From contig JBCNJP010000023.1 of assembly GCA_039602395.1 (NCBI GenBank), positions 30,673,061 to 30,737,060 of the forward strand: a DNA stretch of 64,000 nucleotides. The letters run 5' to 3'. Source of the DNA: Deinandra increscens subsp. villosa. Taxonomy: Eukaryota; Streptophyta; Magnoliopsida; Asterales; Asteraceae. A program made the translations under genes and the position numbers. Within the stretch, counting starts at the first letter, position 1. Every line of letters starts with the position of its first letter. The notes below the pieces were generated by a model. It saw nothing but the letters and a program-made list of their open reading frames with translations, was not told where the DNA came from and did no database searches. Below are positions 20,032 to 31,731 of the stretch, one piece after another.

Positions 20032-22967
20032 GAAGGAGACTAGATTTTTCTTTTAACTCAATATTTCTATACTGCCCCCTCTAAAATAGCCCTTTTGCTA
20101 GTTTCAGCCACTTGCTTATTTTTTCCACATAACACCCCCACCTTCCAAGGATTTTCTACTAGTTATTTATAACTTTAGTAACTAACAATTTTTCTTTTAT
20201 ATTGGGTCATCATATAAAACGTACATCAGCCCAATAACACCACGTATGTCACACCCCCAATTTCCACTAACGAAGTATAACCGTGTGGGGTGTGATCCAG
20301 ACCAGGATCCAAGTCTTTAGTTACAACCAAGCCATAGTTAAAGGGGTAACCATTCATGTATTACATTAAATAAATCAGAGTTTACATTTCACAAAAATCA
20401 GCGGAAGCATTAAAAGTTTACAAGGTTCTAGTTTAGTAAAAGTGATTTCTAAAGCATCTGAAATACAATTTCCAAAAGGGTTTTACAAAGGACAAGTACT
20501 GCCAACGCCCGTGCCATCCATGATCCTCCAAGCTAACCTGAAAAGCATTCAACAATCAAGTGTCAGCCAAGGCTGGTGAGTTCACTAGAGCGGTCTACAC
20601 GCCACATGTAGACCTAATGTATGAATAAAGAAAGGTAAAACACAATCAATAATCATAAGGCCAGTAAAGTTCCATATCGTAGGTAGCTAGCCTATAGTTA
20701 TGTACACCTGAATTGTTCGTAACCGAAGCTGACAATGTTTTTGATAGGGGATACCTATGAACCTTGCCTTCCCGTGTCCATCCGGATCACGGTGGGTAGG
20801 CTAACATTGATCTCAGTCCGACCGCCAGTCGGTGGGTGCATCCCGTGCACCGCTGAGCGGGGGTGTCAATCCCCAGTAGTACTACTCAATATTACCTCGC
20901 TATGTATATTAACGGCCCGAATGTAAGGACTTTTTAAGGAAATCAATTCAGTGCAACATATGATATTTTGTCGGAAAATTACTCAAGTAAAGAAATACCT
21001 TTACCGTTGGGTTGCCATCCTTTACCGGATGCAACTATCTGTGTGTTATCATCCTAAACCGGATATAACAATAATAGTAAGTGAAACTCACCTTAGGGTG
21101 CACTGGTAACTAGCACTTGATTCAACAGGTTGGTCAAAGTCAACCTATTCGGATAAATATGGTCTAATGAACTTAGAAGGTGTCGCGAGGACGAAACTAG
21201 CACATAAGCACCTAAACATGTTTCATGTAGTTATACAAGTCACTTATTGCACATACAAGTCCTCAATTGGGAGAAAGTCAAGAAATTGCAATTTGAGTCA
21301 AAGTTGACACAAAAGTCAAACTTCAAGCACTTAACTAGTGGCATAGCTAAAATCCACAATACTTGGAATTAGATCCTTAAAATTTACAGGCATATACTAC
21401 TTATCATTTAGGAATTGTAGCAAAAAGAATCAGGTAAAAAGGTTAAGAAATGAGAAAGTTATGCACATCGGAAGTTGGCACATTTTAGCAGTTAGCAAAC
21501 TAGTCAAAGGAAATGGAAACTTGCATATCTCATTCAAAATTTGGAATTTATGAACCAACAACTCCAGATCTTACTTTTATTATATAAACATCAAGTCCAA
21601 ATAGCAATCACACCATTAAAACAAGTTTTACATGCCCAACCAATTTGCAAAGTCTACTTTTCACTGAATTTGACAGCTTTGCGCACCCAACTTGCAGCAG
21701 TGATTTGGGTGACCAAACGGAGGTTTTAGAAAGTGTGCGAGTAGCCGTTGTAAAGCTAAGACATCCTACTTTACTAGGGAAAAAGAATCAATCAGTTTCG
21801 AGCAAAATTGAGAAAGTTATGGCTGCTGCAAGTTGACCAAAATTTCTGGTCAAAGCTGTTAGAATTTTTAAGTTTGTGAAAGTTTGGAATTTCAATTCTA
21901 TGCTAACATTTGCTCCATTCAACACTTACTAACAAGTTTATAATCATAATAACATGTAATTTCTGTCAAGAACAAGATCGTATCATAACCATAGCAAAAT
22001 CTCATCAAGTAACTAGCATACAAGGGCATAAACGTCCAAAATTCATAACTAAACACCCATTATACATAAGAGAGCATTCATAGCAGAAATTGAACTCAAA
22101 ACCCAGCCCTAATCACGAGTTCAAATCTGTCCCAAGTCATAAGTTAACACATCTTATCCTAAAACATGAAACATGAGCATATCAACACTCCATTTAGCAC
22201 ATAAACACCGAAAAACATACATGCAACCATAGATTTCGAATTTCAAAAAGTTAGGGCTTACAAGATGGAGGTAGAAATCGCGATTAGAAGAAGAGGAAGA
22301 AGAGATGAAGCTTCCTTGATGTTCTTGGAGCTTGTAGAAACCCGAATTCACCTCCTTGTAGCTTGATTTCTCCAAAATTGCAAGAATGTGTGTGTGTGTG
22401 TTGTGAAGCCGTGAACGAGAGAGAGAGATGGAGATGAGCTGATGAAATTGTGAAGAATGAGGGAGAGGGGGAGAGAATATGCAGATTTGTTTAAGGGAAA
22501 ATTTACAAAAATGGTCCCTCAAGTTTTTAGTTTAAACAAAAGTAGTATAAAACTCATTTAAATGGGTTTTTGCTAAAAAATTGTAAAGTAAAAATCCTAA
22601 AAATGTTTCTAAGTGTTTTTAAATCATTTAGCATGTAAGATTTAGTCGGGTTATATAAATTTATCATTTATACCTAAAAATCCAAATTTACACACAATGC
22701 CCGGTTTCGCATAAAAATGCAAATTTTCACAACTAACACATAAGGTCACGAAATAAGTTCACGAAACAAGTTACTAAGGTCAATTACCAAGTAAACATGA
22801 ATAATTATAAAATCATTCAAATAACGGGTCTCGGGTTCGTTAACAGAACTAACGAAACTAACGGATCTAACGGAAAAAAAGTTAACGGAGTTAACTCGGG
22901 AAGTGACGGTTGTCACAACGTATCTTAAATAAATTATTTAAATTGAAAGGGGTTTTGGGATGTTACA
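20032..22967 (-). repeat. Truncated 3' LTR of old gypsy, interrupted
   Basis: 20032-20246 plus 22918-22967 is collinear with 39262-39524. The shared text (TTTATAACTTTAGTAACTAA, CCAATAACACCACGTA, TAAATTATTTAAATTGAAA, GGGATGTTACA) runs through without a break in the second copy. In the first it is split by a 2671-bp insertion. It starts (minus strand) TGTAACATCCC. Confidence 0.75.
20247..22917 (-). mobile_element. 2.7-kb solo LTR with empty-site proof
   Basis: TGTCACACCCCC ... GACGGTTGTCACA, 2671 bp, flanked by a perfect ACGTA duplication (20242-20246 and 22918-22922). The uninterrupted target is visible at about 39475-39500 in the other LTR copy. No coding sequence, primer site or second LTR is present, so it is a solo LTR. 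Minus orientation is inferred from the GGGGTGTGACA end. It contains a (GT)n/(GA)n stretch near 22387-22430. Its terminal text (GTTAACGGAGTTAACTCGGGA...) matches the LTR ending at 37332. Confidence 0.85.
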
Positions 22968-22970
22968 ACA

Positions 22971-22990
22971 CTACCCCCCCCCCCCACCCA
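22971..22990 (-). other. Polypurine tract and gypsy 3' internal end
   Basis: On the minus strand GGGTGGGGGGGGGGGGTAG directly precedes the LTR start. Upstream of it is ATCGGGGACGAAACTC, the phrase commonly seen after the pol stop codon in plant gypsy elements. Confidence 0.65.
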
Positions 22991-24730
22991 ATTGAGAGTT
23001 TCGTCCCCGATACTAAATCATATAATTAGCCTCCTATAGAGGTACTTCCACTACAATGGGTAATTCACATGATTCTTAATTGATCATTCTAAGTTAAGCC
23101 CATGTGCGACCACTAACAATCCATAGTACGCATACCTTTACATTCTCACAATCTCACCATGACATTACTTATTCCCTAAACTTCAATGATTCATAAGCCT
23201 CATGTGGTCTAGTCGTTCCCTTTCTCCTTGTTCCTATACACCCTTCATACACTTACCATTGCTTCAACTGGTTCACCCGCAGGCCTATTCGTATTGCCTA
23301 CAAGACTTTTCATCACCTAGTAACGATAACTTAACAACTCATCGCTTATCGTTACACTTTATATTATTTAACCACTTATTCCTCTACTCATCCTATGGTT
23401 TCTCACCCTCACTTCCCATATGCCATGAACAAGACGGTTATGTCACCTGTCAGCTCATAGACTATATTCAACATTCCACATTAACTCACACTTTGTAATT
23501 TGACATGCATTACCATCATTTCATATGAACACTAACAGTCCTCCTTCCTTTCACTCGTATGTCATACTTATCATCTTTCCATGCTTATATAAGTCCCATG
23601 TCATTTTCTACTTTTGAATTTGATCCATTCATCTTCCTACTTGGTTCGCACAAGTAGGCATCTCCACTTAGTACTTACAACATTTATTTCTCTGCTTGCT
23701 TAGCACGAAGTAAACTCCTGGATGTAATTACATACAACTTATATATTTTCTATTTTAATAACACAAAAATAGAACTTTAACACATGTATTACCCTACTTA
23801 GTCAATGAAAGTAGAGGTTCGCCACTTTTATCCGATGCGTGCTCAATCCTACATAGGAATTCACCACACTTATCATGCTCATACGTATTCCACGTTCTTC
23901 ATACAGGTAGATCGAATCTCCTCCTTTAGTTAACCTATAGCATACAATATTCCACTTATTAGTCACAATAGAATCCTCCATGTTCATCTTATAACTCTAC
24001 CTTATTCTACTTGTAAATACAAGTAGAATTTCAACACTTAATCATGTAACACACTTTATTCCACCTTGTTAGCACAAGTAAAGCTTCACAGCTTTATTAC
24101 ATGTCACACTCTATTTTATATTGTTAGCTCAATATGAATTTAACCACTTCGTCACGTAACACGCTTTATCCTTCGTTGTTAATTACAAGTAGAATTTCAC
24201 AGCTCTTCAACACTTCATACCTTACCCACATTCTTCATCACAATTTGAATGTTACCATTTAACTGCATAACAAACTCTTACTCCACCTTGCAAGCATAAG
24301 GGGAATTTTACAACTTTACCACATAACATACTTTATCTTACACTGTTCATACATGTAAGATTTCTTCACTTTTATCATTTACATACTTTATCTTACATGG
24401 TTAATACATGTAAGATTTTTCCCACTTTTATTTACACTTTTCCTACATTGTATGTACATGTAGGATTATCTCCGCTTTTACCTTGTTATTCACCCATTGG
24501 CCCAACTTGGTCGTTCATCGTCTACACACGCTAGTATGGTGTTTTAAACACCAACCATTGTGCTTGACCCTTTTTTGACTTTCAATCATTCTCACTCTGA
24601 CTTCAACCATTGTAGTGGTCATTACTACACAAGCATTAGTTCATATCATTACAAACATCAAGATAATTACTTTACTTACTTACCGGGTCACACGATCGAG
24701 CCTTGAACCGAACACCCCTTTCTTAACATG
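22991..24730 (-). other. Gypsy internal region without coding sequence
   Basis: 1.7 kb between the polypurine tract and the nested LTR. No gag, RT or integrase motif is seen in any frame; ORFs at 23202-23498 and 23802-23987 have no recognisable features. It contains an array of inverted repeats (23634-24480). Confidence 0.5.
23634..24480. repeat. Array of covarying inverted repeats
   Basis: Successive stem-loops about 60-80 bp apart. Examples are CCTACTTG/CAAGTAGG (about 23637-23659), TTCTATTTT/AAAATAGAA (about 23747-23773), ATTCTACTTGTA/TACAAGTAGAAT with a 2-nt loop (about 24004-24029), ATCTTAC/GTAAGAT (about 24332-24361), ATCTTACATG/CATGTAAGAT (24391-24417) and TCCTACAT/ATGTAGGA (about 24449-24473). 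Between stems runs a similar linker (CACTTTTAT..., ACATACTTTATC). Arm sequences change but pairing is kept, as in a tandem family of hairpin units. Confidence 0.6.
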
Positions 24731-26109
24731 TGTCACACCCTGAACTTTCGGGAACAGGGGCATGTGACGTCATGGGTCATAGTCGTGAATGGCCTCTATT
24801 TTATTATGTTGAAAACATTTCGATTGAGAACTAAACAAGTCAAATTAGTTGCAGCGGAAATATGATGGCATGACATTATCTTACATTTCCAAATGATAAA
24901 ATAGTCAAGTCTTGAAATTGTTTCGACCAAGGATAGATAAATAAAGACAAAAGTTTCATAAGTTATTTATGATGATGAATGAAACTATGACTTTAAGATG
25001 CTGGCCCTAAAGTTTAACGTCCCATTTACATACCGTTTGGCTTAGTTACCTGATAAATACATGAGTTTAAAAGGTCAACATAATGTTGGCGAGTTCACAG
25101 GTTTAAGACTCCACATATAAATTTGTAAATAGTTTATGGCATACAAGATATTGCAATAAATGGACTCGTATAAGTCAAGTTTTACACAGTTGGATGAAAG
25201 ATTTTTGCAAGTTAAGTTTTGCATAGTTTGATGTAAGACTTATGCAAGTCAAGTTTTGCACAGTTTGATGAAAGACTTGTGCAACTCAAGTTTTGCACAC
25301 TTTGATAAAAGACTTGTGCAAGTCAATTTTTGCACGGTTTAAGACATACATGATATTAATTTCTAGGTTACCGTGTTGTATGATCTCACATGAATCTTAA
25401 ATTCGACACTAACAGATTTACGCACTCATGGTACATTTCCTAAGAATACTGAATGAAATAGAATAACTAGCATGTACTTATCGACCAAAGCCATGGAGTC
25501 GGGATTGGAGCGACCAATCATAAGCAGGGTTGTTAACCCAAATAGATCTATTGTTTCGTACCATAACTAATCGAATTTAATTAATAGTGGGATTTTGTGA
25601 CAAAACATTATGTAACGAATTTTACTCTAGTTTAGAACATGAAAAGAACATGTAATCATACTTCCGTACAGTTAGCCATAATATCAAGTAAAAAGTTGGT
25701 TGTTTCATGATTTCTCCCCCAAAGTATTTAAAACAATATAAATGAAAAGGGGCCGTGAGACTCACATGATCAAGGTGACGATGAAAGTTGTATCGTGTTT
25801 GATGTAGCAAGTAAACAGATTCCTAATAATAAATAATAAGGCAATTTTAAGGTCTTGGTTCGATTGAGTAACGATTAGTCACCCAAGTTATCCCGATCAA
25901 ATCTTGACATAACATTCCCGTTTGTACGGATGGAAAGCTTGTTTGGAATATTCTATATTCAAATAAATATATAACTTGTTGAAATAATTATAAATCAAAC
26001 AATTTTTAAAGTTATGAAAATATATATATTCAACCGAGTTTTGAATATTGAGACATATAATAAAGTATTTCATTATTTGAAGTCCTCATTATATAATTTA
26101 AAAGTCATG

Positions 26110-26148
<39 letters not shown>

Positions 26149-26831
26149 CAAGTTTTAAACATTGATAAATAATAAAGTTTTTTTACTATTTAAACATTCA
26201 TGATTATGTATATTTTTAACTACGAGATAGGCATGCGGTATAAATCGTTTTCATGAAAATAAATAATTTGAAATGGAATAAAATTTGCTTAAATATTCTC
26301 AAGATTCAAAAATATAAGTCTTTATATTTTTAGAAATTTAGTCATTGGCTCTGCCGGTATAAGTCGTTTTTTACCGGATATATAGATACAAGTATCTGAC
26401 AAATGATCGTTATGATAATTAACATTTAACTCCCTTAAATATTATTATGTTTATGATATCTCAAATAGTTTTTATAAATTATATTAGAAAATAATATTTA
26501 AACAAGAAATGAGATATTTATGTGATGTGTTGTCAACACTCTTAGGAAAATATATTTGTAACAATTATATGTTTTATGTCGTGTAAGTCTAAAATATAAT
26601 ACCGTATATTTTTAGGTCCAAAGTCCAGAATTAACGTAATATATACTATTTATAATATATATATACAAGTACTCCAACAAGTAATACTATACGAAAAACT
26701 AATATTTAAGTCCTTAAACATTATCAGGTGTGATAACTAGAATAAATATTTCAAGTTATATTTTAAATGAGATCTAATAATATGAACACTTAAGTATGAG
26801 TCAAAATGTTTGGTATTTCTTAACGTCTTAG

Positions 26832-26888
<57 letters not shown>

Positions 26889-28482
26889 ATAAAAATAAAC
26901 CTATTTTATAATAACAAAGCCAAGATTATAATCCTTATATTTTTAAGTCCAAAATATATCCGTTTATATTTTAAAGTCCAAGATGTCACTTGACGGTTCT
27001 TTTGTCGGTTTTTACACCGCTTAGGTATATCAATTGTATATTATGACATGATTTAAGTTCTTAAATATTCAACACTAGTTTAATATTTAGAGAGTTAGAG
27101 TGGTTCATCCATTTATATATTTAGGGTGGAACGTCAAGACACGTTTTGGGTTATCATAATGTTAAATTAATCAAATAAACGAACAAGTAATATGATTAAA
27201 TGAAAAGTTTAGACTTTTACCTCTAGCTGATGAACCGAACGAGACGAAAATATTTCCGAAGACTCGATCGAATAATTTCGAATCTTTAAAAGACTTGAAT
27301 CGAAAGGTAAAGTGGCTATTTGCGGGCTGGTTTTTGGTGGTTTACGGTGTTCGTTGGGGGCTAGTGAAGGAGCCGTTTGGGAGGTTGCTTGATGGTGGTG
27401 TTGTGGCGGTTAAATGGCGGCTCGTCGGTGGTCCGATGGTGTCTATTTACGGCTGTTTTGGGAGTGGTTTGGGCTGTTTAATGAAAGAGAAAAAAAGAAA
27501 GAAAGACGGGATGGGAGCGAGAATATCATGGGAATCGAAATAATTTAGGAATTGGCTTGTGGATCTTCGATTTTGTTGGGCTTGTGCCAATATTTTCACA
27601 AAACAACAACAGAAAGAAAAAAATAAAGAAAAGGGAATGACCGCTTTTATTTGATGGAGCCGAGAAGGAGGAAATGTTTGTAGGTTTGAGGAAGGTTGCT
27701 TGGGTTTTTATGGAAAGATTTGGATGTATCATCTAGTGGTTAGTACATATGACAACTCATAAGGATGTGATAAGCATCTAGGCTCAATTACTCTTGTGCT
27801 AAATTTGAAATAATAAATTAATCTTTAGTTTAATTTGTAGGTTATTTTTATAAAAGTTTCAAATATTAGGAGACTAATGATAGGACTTTTATAAAATTTC
27901 TACAAAGGTGATGGGCCGAATTTTATAAAATAACTACAAGAGTAATTGGCCAAAATTTATAAAATAATAACAAGGATAGTGGGTCGGAAATTATATATAT
28001 AAAAAAAAGGGTTAAGGAGTTGGACCGGTGGGCCGGCAGTGAGCCCACTCGAGAAACGAGGCGACTGGGCCGAGCAGGTGGGTCGCGGACTGGGCCGGGT
28101 GGACGGGCTGGGTTCTTGGGTCCTTTGAGGTGTCGGGTTGAGTTGTTAGGCCGGATACCATGCTCGGTTGAGTTGTTTAGGGTCATTGGGTCGAGTCGGG
28201 CCCAATTCGGGTTACGGGTTCAGGTTTAAGTAAAAAAAACGATTCGTTTTGAGCGAGACGGGCTTCTAAATAAATCTCAATGGTTTAAATGATGATAAGT
28301 GTTTTTGTTCGGTTGTAAAAACAATAAAAACAATGACGGTTAATTATTTATATAAGGTTTCACGTTTAAAGAATTGTATACGCGAATATATTTAATTAAT
28401 TTGTCGGTTATAACTTTTTAGAGTTGATTGTTTTAAAGTATTAAAACCAATAAAACTTTTGGTTTAACAATCGTCTAAAACA
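24731..28482 (-). mobile_element. Probable 3.75-kb solo LTR
   Basis: Starts TGTCACACCCTG and probably ends at CGTCTAAAACA. It is flanked by ACATG (24726-24730) and AGATG (28483-28487), a duplication with one mismatch. Length and internal phrases (TTCTCCCCCAAAG, AAAAGGGGCCGTGA, ACTCACATGATCAA) match the solo LTR at 8839-12618, so the two are distant family members. No coding region is seen; ORFs at 27295-27543 and 28020-28229 show no domain. AT microsatellites lie at 26109-26146 and 26834-26886. The right end is less certain than the left. Confidence 0.55.
28015..28225 (-). promoter_or_regulatory. GC-rich TGGGCC block upstream of LTR TATA
   Basis: A 210-bp island of high GC in AT-rich DNA with repeated GGGCC/TGGGCC words (near 28030, 28068, 28092 and 28197). 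On the minus strand it lies directly upstream of a TATA-like TTATATATATAA (27991-28002). TGGGCC/GGCCCA is the site II element recognised by TCP-type factors in plant promoters (established). Its use here is an inference. Confidence 0.45.
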
Positions 28483-29300
28483 AGATGGTGACCCGCCCGC
28501 GCTTCGCCGCGGGCCACCCATTTTCCAAAACGCCGTGGCCAAAGTCGGAAACTCTATAAGTGATTTTAAAAGTTGACCACTTGCGCTTAAGTCTGAAAAA
28601 AATACCACATGTACATGACACGCGGCCTAACACCCATTTTTTAAAACGCTGTGAGCAAAGTTAAAAAATTCTAAAAGTGGTCTGAAATTTGACCACCGCG
28701 CGTTGCGACGGGTCACCTTTTAACGACTATAAAGGATGACGTAAGTTGAAAACTCTAAAAGTATACTAAAAACGAAAGTAAAAAAACTAAAAACGAAAGT
28801 AAAAAAGTTAAGTGCTATAAAACGTAAAATTAAAAAAAAACAACATGACACGTGTCATTTAATTATTGGGTGGAAAAATGTATTGGTTAGACATGACACG
28901 TGTCATGCTATTACTGGTGAGGCATGACACGTGTCATGCCCTCATTGGTCAACATATGAATAGTTGACATTGTGTCTTGGACCACCAATTATTATTGTAA
29001 ATATATATAATGGTTGGCAGTGATCAATGTATTATTTTTAGGATACCGTGTTAGAAAAGAAATATAAAAACTTATTTTTATATATGTTTTTCTTGTTGAA
29101 ATTCCATAATTCGTAAATGAATTTCCTTATCGTTACGAGTAATTTTCCAATACAAACACGGGATTTGTCAATGATTTATTTGCCATACGTAAATGTTGTC
29201 AATAGTCATATTATTTCAAGTAGTTGCAGGGGTATATGTATATCTAAATATATAAATAGTCAAAGTGACAGATTTGACCTCGTATTTTGTCGGATTGTCA
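28483..29300. repeat. Non-coding repeat with palindromic G-boxes
   Basis: Starts with GGTGACCCGCCCGCG and a 7-bp inverted repeat (GCCCGCG/CGCGGGC, about 28494-28513). Phrases such as GCGCGTTGCGACGGGTCACC recur, reminiscent of plant Helitron-like repeats. Three perfect palindromes built on ACACGTGT occur: 28845-28858, 28892-28907 and 28921-28940. Either part of the old gypsy internal region or a separate insertion. Confidence 0.4.
28921..28940. promoter_or_regulatory. 20-bp perfect palindrome with G-box core
   Basis: GGCATGACACGTGTCATGCC reads identically on both strands and is the longest of three related palindromes. CACGTG is the G-box bound by bZIP and bHLH factors in plants (established). 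No gene downstream is evident. Confidence 0.6.
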
Positions 29301-29360
29301 CACCATGAGCACTTGGTTTGAGTTCAAGTGTTCCCACAACACTTGAATCCCTCAAACCTT

Positions 29361-29376
29361 GGCTCTGATACCAACT
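29361..29376 (-). other. Primer binding site of old gypsy element
   Basis: The minus strand reads TTGGTATCAGAGCC two bases after the LTR end (...CGAGGTCTTACA). It is complementary to initiator Met tRNA. It places the LTR at higher coordinates and the internal region at lower ones. Confidence 0.75.
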
Positions 29377-29772
29377 TGTAAGACCTCGACCCGTTGATAC
29401 AACTGATTTAGTTAACTAAAACACGTGCCAGAAAAATTTCATCACAAATACTTACTAAACCGGGTTACTTTCATATCATTTCGCAAAACAAATTATAAAA
29501 TTAGCATTCATCTCATATCACGTAGTATGCAATGAAACGTTTTACTCTGTTTACCCACCAAACATTAACCTTCAAAACAAATCGGTGTTCGGTTCCTTGG
29601 AGTGTCCACTCGATCTTGACACGACATCTCTATTCCATACCTACCATTAGTTACTAGTAACATGTTAATATTAATGGCATATACAACCAAACCACACATA
29701 ACACACCACTGCAAAAGAAAACAATCAACGTTTTGAGTCAATAAACGAAATTTGACTAGAAAGATGAGACCG

Positions 29773-29797
29773 TAGACTACGCATGATCCGTAGTCTA
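29773..29797. repeat. 9-bp inverted repeat, repeated downstream
   Basis: TAGACTACG/CGTAGTCTA with a 7-nt loop. A diverged second copy about 63 bp on (29832-29862) keeps part of the pairing. Same hairpin style as the dyad blocks in other LTRs. Confidence 0.5.
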
Positions 29798-30303
29798 TAA
29801 CTCACAATTTCTTATTTGACTAGAATGATGAAACCGTACACCACGCCTAATCCGTAGCCTACAACTCACAGATTCTGAATTTTTTTCCATACTTAGCCAT
29901 ATTTTTCCTGATTTTCACCCATGTTTCAAGAGTTCAATTCTAACTTCTAAATCATGATTCCAACGGGTATCTTATGAATCAGATTAAATAATTCAAGTTC
30001 ATTTATCACACTGCAATCATATCATCTTATGGGAAATTTTTCCAAAGGTTTTCCTTAACTCGTTGACTCGTTAACCCCAAATCATACATACAAGCCAAAC
30101 TTTCTTGTTAACATCATTTTCCAACTACCAATCCTTTCTTGGCAAAAGTAATCTTATGCCATGGCCACATTTTCACCCATAGGCGCAAATATTGGATCGT
30201 GAAAGTTCGTGATCCTCAATCATGTTCAAGGTTCATCCTTGAATCCTTTCTTGCTACCAATCTTGACCCAATCTGGTCATACTCATTACAATTTCTTTCA
30301 CGA

Positions 30304-30804
30304 AAATCATACCCAAACAGGTCATTCACCGCAATCATACCCAAATGGGTTATTCATCGCAATCATACCCAAACGGGTCATTCATCGCAATCATAACCAA
30401 ACGGGTCATTCACCGCAATCATACCCAAACGGGACATTCACCACAATCATACCCCAAACGGGTCATTCACCGCATTCATACCCAAACAGGTCATTCACTA
30501 CATTCATACTCAAACGGGTCATTCACCGCATTCATACCCAAACAGGTCATTCACCGCAATCATACCCAAACGGATCATTCACCATAATCCTACCTAAACC
30601 GGTCATTCACCGCAATCATACCCAAACGGGTCATTCACGACACTCGTACCCAAATGGGTCATTCACGACACTCATACCCAAATGGGACATTCACCGTAAT
30701 CATACCCAAATGGCTCATTCACCACAATCATACCCAAACGGCTCATTCACCGCAATCATACCCAAATGGGTCATTCACCGCAATCATACCCAAACGATTT
30801 ATTC
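30304..30804. repeat. 28-bp tandem repeat array
   Basis: About 18 head-to-tail copies of a 28-bp unit containing ACCCAAACGGGTCATTCACC, with scattered substitutions. Each unit holds a small dyad (ACCC/GGGT). Because 28 is not a multiple of 3, all frames give the same repeating peptide (QTGHSPQSYP), which explains the 202-codon ORF. There are no unique spacers, so it is not a CRISPR array. Confidence 0.85.
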
Positions 30805-31345
30805 ATATTTTGTATAACACACATTGGTATGATACACACATCTTAACCCAACGGGTCATTCTAAATCTTTTGCATATCACACATTGGTGATACACACACA
30901 CTCTACCAAAATTGGTTATTCTACATCTTTTGCTTATCACACATTGGTGATACGCACCCATTTACCCCAAATGGGTCATTCTACAGCTTTTTCTTATCAC
31001 GCATTGGTGATACGCACACACTTTACCCAAACAGGTCATTCTACATCTTTTGCTTATCACACCTTGGTTATACGCTCGCACTCTACCCCAGCCGGGTCAT
31101 TCTACATCTTTTTCTTATCACAAGTTGGTGATACGCACACACTTTACCCAACGGTCATTCTACATCTTTTTCTTATCACACCTTGGTGATACACACTCAC
31201 TTTCCCCAAACGGGTCAGAAAACATACTTCGCATAATCAGACTTTTGGTCTATCTAAAATACCCCAAATAAGTCATAGAACTCACTCCGCATAAACACAC
31301 TTGATCTATCTACATTACCCTAAACGGGTCATAGAACATCTCCAT
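30805..31345. repeat. 60-bp tandem repeat array
   Basis: Begins where the 28-bp array stops. About eight units of 60-61 bp, each with ACCCAAACGGGTCATTCTAC followed by a TATCAC/GTGATA dyad (ACATTG loop in the best units). The shared ACCCAAACGGGTCATTC word links the two arrays. Confidence 0.75.
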
Positions 31346-31731
31346 ATAAACACATAATTTCATTAAAGCGTACTTTAAATTTATCATTCTTACCCAAACG
31401 GGTCAAAACTATTCACCCACATATCATCGCTCTTTATCAAAAAAAACCATTTCCTCATTTACTTCTAACCCATCTTGGATAATTATCCATGCTATAAAAC
31501 AACTATACCACATGCATACCTTGTAACAAAATTGAACAATCTTAAATGTTACCTAAAGTCTTCCATTTTTGGCATTCCTTGATGGATTGAGCTTCCACCA
31601 CCTTCACCTATAATTTTACTTGATCATTTACATTAGAAATTAATAATATAACCAACCATAATACTCAAGTATTACCCCCACCTAACACTTTAGTCAAAAC
31701 CACTTACTTTTTAGCTCAACAACTCACTTAG

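Noticed and set aside
23202..23498. 98-codon ORF in the old gypsy internal region
   Set aside because: Ser/Leu/His-rich without motif, and on the strand opposite to the element. Probably chance.
27295..27543. 82-codon ORF in the probable solo LTR
   Set aside because: No domain, Trp/Gly-rich low-complexity text in a G-rich stretch, no upstream signals.
30209..30817. 202-codon ORF with a repeating QTGHSPQSYP peptide
   Set aside because: It is the translation of the 28-bp tandem repeat; all frames give the same peptide because 28 is not divisible by 3.
30304..31345. CRISPR-like regular repeats
   Set aside because: Units are directly head to tail without unique spacers, in a plant LTR. It is a tandem satellite-type array.
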